From positions 1-20,755 of the forward strand of contig CAIWTR010000190.1 of assembly GCA_903915615.1 (NCBI GenBank): DNA of 20,755 nucleotides. Direction: 5' to 3'. The notes under the pieces are model-generated. The model worked only from the letters and a program-made list of their open reading frames with translations. It did not search any database and was not told the DNA's origin. Shown in pieces: positions 6,365 to 13,949 of the stretch; positions within the stretch are counted from its first letter, which is position 1, and every line of letters begins with the position of its first letter. The position numbers and the translations under genes are program-made. The stretch comes from an uncultured Armatimonadota bacterium (GTDB lineage Bacteria > Armatimonadota > Armatimonadia > Armatimonadales > Armatimonadaceae).

Positions 6365-7471
6365 TCACGCTTTCCCCTCCCATGCTTGAACAACATCGAT
6401 GACCCTGTAGACTGCCTCATTCGAGAGCCCAGGATAGCAAGGAAGCGACACCAGTTGACTGGTATTCGCTTCTGTAACCGGTAAATACACGCCGGCCACG
6501 CTGTACGCTGGCTGCCGGTAATCAGGGATTGGATAGTGGATGTCCGACATGATCTTGTTTTCCGAAAGATGCGCACGCAGTCCATCGCGGAGTGGCGTCC
6601 GTGCAACATAGAGATGTGCAATGTAATCCATTGCATTGCTTGAAAAGCTTGGACATCGCAGGATTCCCGCAAGGCTATTTGTGTACAGCTGCGCGATTTC
6701 GCGTCGTCGTGCGTTCCAGCCAGCAAGAAGGGGTAATTTTCGCTTCAGAATGGCTGCCTGGACAGGATCGAGGCGACTGTTCATCCCAAGCGGAACATCA
6801 ACCTGGTACTTGGAACGCCAGCCGTACTGCTTGATAGCCCTAACATTTGCCGCAATCTCCAGGGAGTTACAGCAAAGCGCACCGCCATCCCCGTACGCCC
6901 CGAGGTTTTTCGTGGGGTAAAAGCTGAAACACGCAATATCTCCGTAGCTACCCGCCATGGATCCATTCGAGTCAGCTGCACCACATGCCTGTGCACAGTC
7001 CTCAATCAATGCGACACCGTAGGACCGGCAGAGTGCCGCGATAGCAGTGATATCCGCCAGCTGCCCGTAGAGGTGCGTCACAATTACGGCCTTGATGGAA
7101 TGATCTTTCAGGACATCCTCGAGTGCCGCAGGGCACATGCACAGTAATTCATCATCCACATCGACATAAACAGGTGTCGCTCGAAGCGTATGGACTGCGG
7201 TCGAGCCATAAAAACCGGCATTTGCGACCAGTGCAATCTGGTCGCCATGTGTACATTCGAGTGCTTTAAGCGCGAGGATAAGGGCATCGGTGCCCGATGC
7301 GCACGAAACGCAATGGTCAACCCCGAGCATTTGGGCAAAGGTCTTCTCGAAGTCACTGACGAAGGAGCCGGCTTCGTACCAGGAAACCGATGCAACATCG
7401 GACATCGCCCCAAGCAGCAGCTCACTTGGGTTTGTCTCCGACTTGTCGAACATCGAGATTTGAGGCGTCAT
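6365..7471 (-). CDS. DegT/DnrJ/EryC1/StrS-family sugar aminotransferase
   Basis: A 368-residue PLP-dependent aminotransferase. Visible motifs: CASGTDALILAL (phosphate/PLP-binding loop, about 57-68), IEDCAQACGA with D158, and SFYPTKNLGAYGDGG with the internal-aldimine lysine K188. The length is normal for the family. With the FdtA-like isomerase next door, the likely reaction is 3-amination of a dTDP-3-keto-6-deoxyhexose (FdtB/QdtB type) using glutamate; this is inference from context. A longer in-frame ATG exists at 7651, but its extra 60 residues overlap the glycosyltransferase gene and look like shadow translation. The ATG at 7471 lies 2 bases past the upstream stop (TAG-CG-ATG), as in a coupled operon. 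Confidence 0.85.
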   Translation of the reverse strand: MTPQISMFDKSETNPSELLLGAMSDVASVSWYEAGSFVSDFEKTFAQMLGVDHCVSCASGTDALILALKALECTHGDQIALVANAGFYGSTAVHTLRATPVYVDVDDELLCMCPAALEDVLKDHSIKAVIVTHLYGQLADITAIAALCRSYGVALIEDCAQACGAADSNGSMAGSYGDIACFSFYPTKNLGAYGDGGALCCNSLEIAANVRAIKQYGWRSKYQVDVPLGMNSRLDPVQAAILKRKLPLLAGWNARRREIAQLYTNSLAGILRCPSFSSNAMDYIAHLYVARTPLRDGLRAHLSENKIMSDIHYPIPDYRQPAYSVAGVYLPVTEANTSQLVSLPCYPGLSNEAVYRVIDVVQAWEGKA

Positions 7472-7473
7472 CG

Positions 7474-8505
7474 CTATGCTTTCCCATCGGTTGCGGTGCG
7501 GAGGAACGCATCGGATTCTGTTGTGGGTGACGAAAGTCGCATCGGGAAAATCGTGGCGAGGAGGACCATTCCAGCAATGGTCAATGCTTGAGCGACAAAG
7601 GCTGTGAACAAAATTACCGGATGGTTGGTGAACTGAATCCTCTTCGACCATGCGTAGAGATAGTCACTGATGGCCATTCCGCGTGTGGATGGATCCAGCA
7701 TCAGTGGTCGCAGGACACGTAGCAGCTTCCGCGTGTCAACCCAACCTGGGTGCGTCTGCGTATACTTTCTGAGCAGGATAGCCCGCGCCTGCTGATCGCG
7801 TACCAGAGCAAAGACATCCGCGACGGCCAGCCAGACCTCTGTAGACCAGGGATCATCCGTGCTGAGGTGATACGTGACGACGGTGTGCCCGGACAGAATG
7901 ACATCCCCGAGGCCCGCATCAAGGATCGACAGGGCGATGGCGATATGTGGTGCGACGGTGTTTAGGTTGATGTAGGCTTTTCGCAGCACAGCTCTGGCCG
8001 CGTCGACGCGGAATACACCGGTGGAGCTCAGCAGAAGGTTGGGCATAAAGTCCAGGTTTTCGGCGAGGTCGGCGATGGTGCTGCAGTGGAGCTCAAGGTC
8101 AGCTGGCCGTCGAAGCTCATCCGGAATCGCGGTGGATTGCATATTGATATACGCAGCCGTGGGGTTACGAGCGATTACATCCAAAATTCCGACAACAGCA
8201 TCTGGTTTTACCGGGTCATCGTCCATCAGTGTCCAAACCCAAGGTGTTTCGACGAGCTCAAAGCTGCGGGTGACATTTGCGCCAGCTCCGACATTGGTGA
8301 CATTACGGATCACCCGGATCGATGCATCTGGATGATTGGCTCTAACCCAGTCCGTTAGGTTGCGGGTGCCATCTGTGGATGCATTGTCAATCACCAACAA
8401 ACAGACATCAGGGGACAGTTGTGGCACCAAACGATTGATGTTGGCACACACCGTTTCGAAGCGGTTATAGGTGGGGATGGCTATGGTAAGGATTGGTGTA
8501 TGCAT
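7474..8505 (-). CDS. Family 2 glycosyltransferase with C-terminal membrane segment
   Basis: A 343-residue GT-A fold enzyme beginning TPILTIAIPTYNRFETV, with LLVIDNASTDGT (residues about 37-47) and a metal/nucleotide-binding DDD triplet at 95-97 (WTLMDDDPVKPDAV). A hydrophobic stretch near the end (HPVILFTAFVAQALTIAGMVLLATIF) suggests membrane attachment. The sugar donor and acceptor cannot be told; the operon suggests transfer of, or next to, the deoxyamino sugar made by the two downstream genes. The frame runs open back to an ATG at 8760, but that extension overlaps the divergent methyltransferase and is not conserved-looking. I prefer the ATG at 8505, where the catalytic domain begins; an ATG at 8574 is possible. 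Confidence 0.8.
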   Translation of the reverse strand: MHTPILTIAIPTYNRFETVCANINRLVPQLSPDVCLLVIDNASTDGTRNLTDWVRANHPDASIRVIRNVTNVGAGANVTRSFELVETPWVWTLMDDDPVKPDAVVGILDVIARNPTAAYINMQSTAIPDELRRPADLELHCSTIADLAENLDFMPNLLLSSTGVFRVDAARAVLRKAYINLNTVAPHIAIALSILDAGLGDVILSGHTVVTYHLSTDDPWSTEVWLAVADVFALVRDQQARAILLRKYTQTHPGWVDTRKLLRVLRPLMLDPSTRGMAISDYLYAWSKRIQFTNHPVILFTAFVAQALTIAGMVLLATIFPMRLSSPTTESDAFLRTATDGKA

Positions 8506-8638
8506 TTTGACGGCTTTTCCCAGCGAACGCACTGGCAGGACTTCCCCTGCAAGAGCCGGGCCAGAGTGACGCATAGTTACATTCACAACAAGTAATTCAT
8601 TGAATAATTTGTGGCATGGAGGTTGCAGTTCCGACCAC

Positions 8639-9889
8639 ATGTCTTCTTCCACCACCTGCTGTCGCATTTGCAATACAAACTCAGTGACGATGCTCGGACA
8701 GTTCGAGGACATCCCCTTAAACGATGGCGCCCAGCCAGATTTGTCCTGCGTATTGGACAAACTGGTGATTGGGTATTGTTCAACGTGCCGGATGGTCCAG
8801 CGAATCGGCGATAGTGACCTTTCGGGCTATTACCAAGGTTCGACATACTCGGTTGTCAGCAGCCCATTTTTAAATAGTTTTGTGAATGCAGTGGCAAATC
8901 ACATTGTCGGGTTGTGTGAGACGATGCAATACGACCACACCCCCCGCGTGCTTGACATTGGCTGCAACACGGGTGAGCAGCTGTTGGCATTTGAACAACT
9001 TGGCTGTGATGTCATCGGAGTCGAGCCAAGCACGGCGCTTTCAACGGTTGCAGCGAGCCGGGGTCTGAAGATTCACAATGCTGCTTTTGGTTTGGATTTC
9101 GCATCCGAGCTGCTCTGTGATCACGGTCAAATGGATGTTGTCATCAGCACATTTACCGTCGATCAGATGGATGACCCGGTGGGATTTTTGACAGGTGTTC
9201 GGCACCTGCTTCGGCCTATAACGGGCTTAGTGGTGCTGGAAGTCCACGATGTCGATGTGACTTACCAGACGAAGGAAGTTGCTCTGTTTGACCGGGAGCA
9301 TAGCATCTACCCGGATCGCGACAGCCTTGGAGTCCTTCTTCGCCTCGCCGGGCTGGAAATCATCGAAACCAACTTCCTCCCAGCCGCGCTCTGTCGTGAA
9401 AATTCATTGCTTGTGGTTGCAAGACATACAGCCAGCCTTGAAACATTAAGCACACTGTCTGCAAATGTTCGTGACCTAAGCGGTCATCAAGAGGCATTCA
9501 GGACCATTACAGTCGGGATCGACAACCTAACCGCATTTTTGAACGATTGCATCGACCGGGGTATCCGGGTGGCAGGCTACGGCGCGGGTTACCGCGGAAT
9601 TATGTATTGCTCACTCGTTCCAAATGCAAGCGCATTTGCATACGTTTTGGATGGCAATCCAGCGCTTCATAATTCAACGATGCCAAAGTCTCAGGTGCCC
9701 ATCTACGCTCCGGAACATCTTCAAACAGATCCCGTTGACTACATTGTGGTTTTCAGCCACGGGTACTTCCAGGAAATTGTCTCGACGTGTGAGGCACTTG
9801 GATATCCAAAGAGTGCATTGATTTCCCTTCCAGAAATTCTTACTGGGGATGCCCGCCGAGTGCTTGACACCAACGCACACGACGCATAA
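8639..9889 (+). CDS. SAM-dependent methyltransferase, sugar C-methyltransferase type
   Basis: A 416-residue three-part protein. The N-terminal zinc-binding module has CxxC pairs C8/C11 and C47/C50 (CCRICNT and YCSTCRM). A Rossmann methyltransferase domain has motif I VLDIGCNTGEQLL (about 104-116) and acidic VEPS after strand 2. The C-terminal domain (about 250-400), with VAGYGAGYRGIMYC, YVLDGNPALHNS and IVVFSHGYFQEI, matches the C-methyltransferase C-terminal fold of deoxysugar enzymes such as TylC3/NovU relatives. Activity on an NDP-deoxysugar is likely from architecture and the adjacent sugar operon; the methylated position is unknown. Starts at 8600 (ATG) or 8639 (ATG) are possible. I prefer 8639, just ahead of the Cys motif, though the GGAGG upstream is about 16 bases away. 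Confidence 0.75.
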   Translation: MSSSTTCCRICNTNSVTMLGQFEDIPLNDGAQPDLSCVLDKLVIGYCSTCRMVQRIGDSDLSGYYQGSTYSVVSSPFLNSFVNAVANHIVGLCETMQYDHTPRVLDIGCNTGEQLLAFEQLGCDVIGVEPSTALSTVAASRGLKIHNAAFGLDFASELLCDHGQMDVVISTFTVDQMDDPVGFLTGVRHLLRPITGLVVLEVHDVDVTYQTKEVALFDREHSIYPDRDSLGVLLRLAGLEIIETNFLPAALCRENSLLVVARHTASLETLSTLSANVRDLSGHQEAFRTITVGIDNLTAFLNDCIDRGIRVAGYGAGYRGIMYCSLVPNASAFAYVLDGNPALHNSTMPKSQVPIYAPEHLQTDPVDYIVVFSHGYFQEIVSTCEALGYPKSALISLPEILTGDARRVLDTNAHDA

Positions 9890-9926
9890 CGCAGGGATTT
9901 GCCACTGTTGTAACGAACCACATCGG

Positions 9927-9942
9927 AAGGCAAGGAGGCCTT
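9927..9942 (+). promoter_or_regulatory. Shine-Dalgarno inside a small hairpin
   Basis: A perfect AAGGAGG (9932-9938), 8 bases before the ATG at 9947, fixes that start. AAGGC (9927-9931) can pair with GCCTT (9938-9942), placing most of the Shine-Dalgarno in the loop. The 5-bp stem is weak, so regulation is only a possibility. Confidence 0.5.
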
Positions 9943-9946
9943 ACCG

Positions 9947-11140
9947 ATGGCAATGGGCGCGCGTAAGCGGATTGCATTTCTAGGCACAGTCATCTTTGAG
10001 CACTCGCACTCTCAACACTTTCTTGACCGGCTGCATCTTGGCTATAACTGGAATGGTGCCTGGCAGGATCCCCGTGTGGATATCGCATCCGTGTATATCG
10101 CCCAGTTCCCGCAAAATGATATTGGGAAGCAACGTCTTGCGAAGTATGGCTACCGGAATTCTGCTTCGATCGCGGATGCCCTTACCCTTGGCACAGGCCG
10201 TCTCGCGGTGGATGGCGTCGTGATTATCGCAGAGCATGGCGATTACCCGAACAACGAAATGGGCCAAAAGCTCTATCCGCGCTACGACTGGTATAAGCAG
10301 GTCATCGATGTCTTTGAGAAATCCGGCCGTAGCGTCCCAGTCTTTAATGACAAGCATCTCTCAACCAGCTGGTCGCAGTGCGCCGAAATGGTTGCCGATT
10401 GCCACAGGCTGAAGTTCAAGTTTTTGGCAGGGTCATCATTGCCGGTGACACGCCGGATGCCAGCGATCGATATGCCCCACGGCGTTCCGCTGACCGAGAG
10501 CGTCTGCGTTGGCTACGGCGGTGTGGACAGCTATGACTTCCATGCGCTTGAGACGGCGCAGTGTATGTCGGAGCGTCGAAGGGGTGGTGAGACGGGTATC
10601 CGTAGCTGCGTTGCGCTGAAGGGCAAAGCACTCTGGGAGTTTATGTCGCGATCAGACCGTGCGGACACGCGTAAGCTGATGGTCGCGGCGCTCACGCGCA
10701 GCCATAACCTCCCTGTGGATGGCGGCTATATGACAGGCAAGGTTACGTATGAGTGGGCGCGAGCGGCGATGCCAGAGAGCATTGGCTACTTCTACGAGCA
10801 CAATGATGACTTCCGGACATCGATGTTCCTGATGCCTATCTCCGACTTCAACTACGCTGGGCTTCGAAGCGATACGCGTGAGATTATCTCAACGCAAATG
10901 TATTTGCCGATGCCAACCCGTGGCTCGATGACAGCGGACTTTTTCAATCCGCTCACCCGGCATATTGAAGATGTAGTTATGGGGAAACCTCTCCCCTATC
11001 CTCCCGAGCGGACTTTGTTGACATCCGGGATGACGCTTGCCGCCGTCGAGTCCCTCCACAAGGGCGGCGCCGTCGTCGAAACGCCTCAAATGAACGTCAC
11101 CTACACGGTCGGTAAAGCATCCACATACTGGAAGGACTGA
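9947..11140 (+). CDS. Conserved protein of unknown function, Rossmann-like N-terminus
   Basis: A 397-residue cytoplasmic protein with no signal peptide. The N-terminus KRIAFLGTVIFEHSHSQHFLDRL, then IADALTLGTGRLAVDGVVIIAEHGDYP, resembles the nucleotide-binding half of Gfo/Idh/MocA-type proteins, but no clear GxGxxG is seen. Distinct blocks are EHGDYPNNEMGQKLYPRYDWY (96-116), VFNDKHLS (132-139), AGSSLPVTRR (161-170), DFHALETAQCMSERRRGGETG (197-217) and a final PYPPERTLLTSGM. I recall similar uncharacterised proteins in Planctomycetes- and Armatimonadota-like genomes, often annotated hypothetical; no reaction is known to me. The many H, D, E and R residues in conserved-looking blocks suggest an enzyme. 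The start is fixed by AAGGAGG. It is followed 11 bases later by an MFS transporter gene, so import or export of its substrate is plausible. Confidence 0.6.
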   Translation: MAMGARKRIAFLGTVIFEHSHSQHFLDRLHLGYNWNGAWQDPRVDIASVYIAQFPQNDIGKQRLAKYGYRNSASIADALTLGTGRLAVDGVVIIAEHGDYPNNEMGQKLYPRYDWYKQVIDVFEKSGRSVPVFNDKHLSTSWSQCAEMVADCHRLKFKFLAGSSLPVTRRMPAIDMPHGVPLTESVCVGYGGVDSYDFHALETAQCMSERRRGGETGIRSCVALKGKALWEFMSRSDRADTRKLMVAALTRSHNLPVDGGYMTGKVTYEWARAAMPESIGYFYEHNDDFRTSMFLMPISDFNYAGLRSDTREIISTQMYLPMPTRGSMTADFFNPLTRHIEDVVMGKPLPYPPERTLLTSGMTLAAVESLHKGGAVVETPQMNVTYTVGKASTYWKD

Positions 11141-11151
11141 CCCAGATCACA

Positions 11152-12429
11152 ATGTCGACTCCAGTACAACAGCCATCACATGGCACCGCAAAACGTGACC
11201 TCTACCCGTGGATTGCGGTGCTCCTCCTCTGGTGCATTTGCTTTTTCAACTACGCAGACCGCCTCGCAATTTTCAGCGTCTTCCCCGTGCTTGAGACAGA
11301 GTTTCACTTCACTAAGACACAGCTCGGTGCAATTGGCGCAGCATTCACTTGGGTCTACGCCGCCGCGAGTCCGCTGGCTGGCGCGATTGGTGATCGTTTC
11401 CCCCGAAAGGGCGTGATTCTTGGCGGGCTTGTCGTCTGGTCTGCGATCACAGGGCTCACCGGTGGATGCGGTACCTACTGGCACTTCATCGCTGTCCGGG
11501 GAGCCGAGGGCCTCGGGGAGGCGTTCTACTTCCCGGCATCGATGGCCTATATTGCCGACTACCACGGCCCAAAAACACGGAGCCGCGCCACAAGCATCCA
11601 CCAGACAAGTCTCTACATCGGTACGATTTTTGGCGGTGTCCTCGCGGGCTGGATGGCAACGCGCTACGGCTGGCGCGCTCCTTTTGTGATTCTGGGGATC
11701 GCAGGCGTTGTCCTCGCGGCGGTGCTCCAGCTGGTGATGCGCGCGGCGCCAAAACGTGCATCTGGAACACCACAAGAACGCCCACTCGTTGCCTACCGAC
11801 AGTTTCTGGTTGGGCTCCGTGGAAACCGAACAGCGATCTTGATCATCACAGCCTTCTTTGGGGCGAACATGGTCAATGCTGTCTTTCTAACCTGGATGCC
11901 GACATTCCTCAAAGAAAAGTTCAAGCTTGACCTGACGCTTGCGGGTCTCGGTGCAACAGTTTTTATTCAGCTGGCGTGCTTTGCGGGAGCCATTGTTGGT
12001 GGACAGCTAGCAGACCGCTGGGCGGCGCGTCAACCCGATGCTCGTATCCGCCTAAAGGCCATCGCAACGCTCATCGGCGCACCGTTTATCTGGTTCTGCG
12101 GGACATCATTGAACCCGTGGCTGCTGATCGCCGCGATGATAGCCTTTGGGTTTTGCAAAGGTCTCTATGATGCCAACCTGACGCCGGCTTTTTACGATGT
12201 CATCCCTGCACGAGAGCGTAGCAGCGCCACGGGCCTGATGAACCTGATTGGCTTTATTGGCGCCGGGCTTGGTTCGATCGCGATTGGCGTTGCGGTGGAT
12301 GCGGGTGTCTCAATGAGTATCGCTATCGGAGCAACCGGCGGCATTTATATCCTGATCGCAGGTGTGCTATGGCTTGCATCTGGCACGAAGGCACTAGGAG
12401 ACATCGACCGCGCAGCGCTAGCGAACTAG
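11152..12429 (+). CDS. Major facilitator superfamily transporter
   Basis: A 425-residue inner-membrane carrier with about 12 hydrophobic helices in two halves separated by a basic/polar loop near residue 200 (RAAPKRASGTPQERP). Typical MFS features are FFNYADRLAIFSVFP in helix 1, GAIGDRFPRKG as the loop 2-3 motif, and RGAEGLGEAFYFPASMAYI in helix 4. NYADR-type N-termini occur in organic-anion/sugar-phosphate and Spinster-like carriers; the substrate here is unassigned. The gene begins 11 bases after the preceding conserved unknown gene and probably shares its transcript. Its stop is only 5 bases from the stop of the convergent outer-membrane protein gene, leaving no room for a dedicated terminator. 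Confidence 0.85.
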   Translation: MSTPVQQPSHGTAKRDLYPWIAVLLLWCICFFNYADRLAIFSVFPVLETEFHFTKTQLGAIGAAFTWVYAAASPLAGAIGDRFPRKGVILGGLVVWSAITGLTGGCGTYWHFIAVRGAEGLGEAFYFPASMAYIADYHGPKTRSRATSIHQTSLYIGTIFGGVLAGWMATRYGWRAPFVILGIAGVVLAAVLQLVMRAAPKRASGTPQERPLVAYRQFLVGLRGNRTAILIITAFFGANMVNAVFLTWMPTFLKEKFKLDLTLAGLGATVFIQLACFAGAIVGGQLADRWAARQPDARIRLKAIATLIGAPFIWFCGTSLNPWLLIAAMIAFGFCKGLYDANLTPAFYDVIPARERSSATGLMNLIGFIGAGLGSIAIGVAVDAGVSMSIAIGATGGIYILIAGVLWLASGTKALGDIDRAALAN

Positions 12430-12434
12430 AGCAC

Positions 12435-13853
12435 TTAGAACTTCCGGGTTATCTGTGCAAATCCAAGGAAGGCTGAGCGTCCGGTGTTACTGGCTGCGAC
12501 TATTTCGCCGCCGCGAACATAACCGATGTAAATCGAAACGGTATCCCGCGGGTTTAGGGTGACATCATAGGATGCATCCACCATCGTGCCGAGATCACGG
12601 TAACCATTGCTCGGTCGGCCTGACAATGCAAATGAGCCCGTCGTTTGAAAAACAGGACCACCGCTATACCAGCGGTCCGCGACTTTATCGAGTGCATACT
12701 GATGCGCCTCAATGCGAAGTGTTTCTTTCTTGTTTCGCTTGATGGCCATGAGGTAGACCTCGTTTAGGTTTGCCTCGGTAACCGTCGGTGTGCGCCAGTT
12801 CTGTCTGGGCGCGGTGATTTGCGGGGCGAATGTCTCGTGTTTTTGATCATTTGGATTGGCATCTCCCGAGAAAACCGATGTTCCTCCGCGAAGCCACCAT
12901 CCACCAAAGCTTGGATGCTTTACGCCAACTTCGGCGACTCCCCCGTAGGCCTGGTGTGGCTTGCTTCCCCATTCACCGCCCTGAACGGCGCCCCACAGGA
13001 GTGTGTCCGTTCGCCACTTTCCACGCATCGAGGATGTCAATGCGTTTCCACCGATGGTCGTGACATTGATGGCAGATTTGGTTGGGGTGATGTCATTGTC
13101 GACGGCGTTTAGGCCGCGGGCATCCACGTAGGTGCCGGCAAAGATGCGATTACTGGATGTCTTCGTTGCACGTGAATCGGCAAGATAGACCTGACGGACT
13201 TTGGTGATGGTGTCGCCGCCATCGAGGTTGAACTGACCGGTCGTTGGATAAAAGGCCATCGCCGTGATGTTATGCGTGCCCAAGGTGCGCGAGACCTTTA
13301 GACCTTCGAATGAGCGTCCGATAGCGGTGAAGGGATTGGGTGTGAAGAGACGGGCCGCGGAGCGCTGCGTCTGTATGTAGGCTAGATCTGAATCGCCCGG
13401 GAGGAGTTCGATGCCATCCACAGTTTCGTAGCGTCCGATGAGGATATCGGGGTTCCTGCCAGCTTGTGGCATATGGATGAACGCCGTCTTGATGAAGAGA
13501 CTGCCTTGCTGGCTGCCATTGAATTGTCGATACTGGGCACCGGTGCCGAGGGAGCCATTTGGTGCTGGGGCAACGGCATTTTGTGGGAGGCCAAGCAGGA
13601 GCGGAGCTGCGGCTTCAACAACGGTTTCAAACGGCCTTAGCCCGGATACGCGATGGGCGGACGGAAGGCGTGCACCAAAGCGCAGCAGGTTATGACTGAA
13701 TGTGTAGGACGATTGGTAGCCAGGGGTGGATGGTTTGAACCAGCCCCACGATTCGGAGCGAACGCGCAGCGATGCAAACACTTCGGGCTTGGACGATTGC
13801 GGTTTGGATTGCGCCTGCGCACCTGTCAACAAGAGCGCTACGGCTATCAGCAT
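12435..13853 (-). CDS. Outer-membrane beta-barrel protein, alginate-export-like, paralog A
   Basis: About 472 residues: a hydrophobic leader (MLIAVALLLTGAQA, cleavage before QSKP) and then amphipathic strands rich in aromatic girdle residues, starting VFASLRVRSESWGWF and ending AFLGFAQITRKF, with the terminal Phe typical of barrels inserted by BAM. The pattern matches the alginate-export (AlgE-like) porin family, so passage of a polysaccharide or anionic sugar is possible but unproven. The ATG at 13853 has GGAGGA 6 bases upstream. The ATG at 13874 would add MQCRRTS, a better basic signal-peptide n-region but without a ribosome-binding site. It is a tandem paralog of the upstream gene 13950-15377, about two-thirds identical by eye, and probably co-transcribed across the short gap. 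It is convergent with the MFS gene. Confidence 0.65.
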   Translation of the reverse strand: MLIAVALLLTGAQAQSKPQSSKPEVFASLRVRSESWGWFKPSTPGYQSSYTFSHNLLRFGARLPSAHRVSGLRPFETVVEAAAPLLLGLPQNAVAPAPNGSLGTGAQYRQFNGSQQGSLFIKTAFIHMPQAGRNPDILIGRYETVDGIELLPGDSDLAYIQTQRSAARLFTPNPFTAIGRSFEGLKVSRTLGTHNITAMAFYPTTGQFNLDGGDTITKVRQVYLADSRATKTSSNRIFAGTYVDARGLNAVDNDITPTKSAINVTTIGGNALTSSMRGKWRTDTLLWGAVQGGEWGSKPHQAYGGVAEVGVKHPSFGGWWLRGGTSVFSGDANPNDQKHETFAPQITAPRQNWRTPTVTEANLNEVYLMAIKRNKKETLRIEAHQYALDKVADRWYSGGPVFQTTGSFALSGRPSNGYRDLGTMVDASYDVTLNPRDTVSIYIGYVRGGEIVAASNTGRSAFLGFAQITRKF

Positions 13854-13949
13854 CGATGTCCTCCGGCATTGCATTGCGCTAGCCGGAGTAATCTATCATT
13901 TATCACGGTGCTGAATGGTGAGAGCACGGTTGCACTCCAGGCAATCCAT

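Noticed and set aside
7472..7651. N-terminal extension of the aminotransferase
   Set aside because: The extra 60 codons overlap the glycosyltransferase and are its other-frame shadow. A coupled ATG at 7471 gives the normal family length.
11176..11775. A 199-codon minus-strand frame inside the MFS gene
   Set aside because: It is antisense to a clear 12-helix transporter, rich in Cys/Arg/Ala without any recognisable domain.
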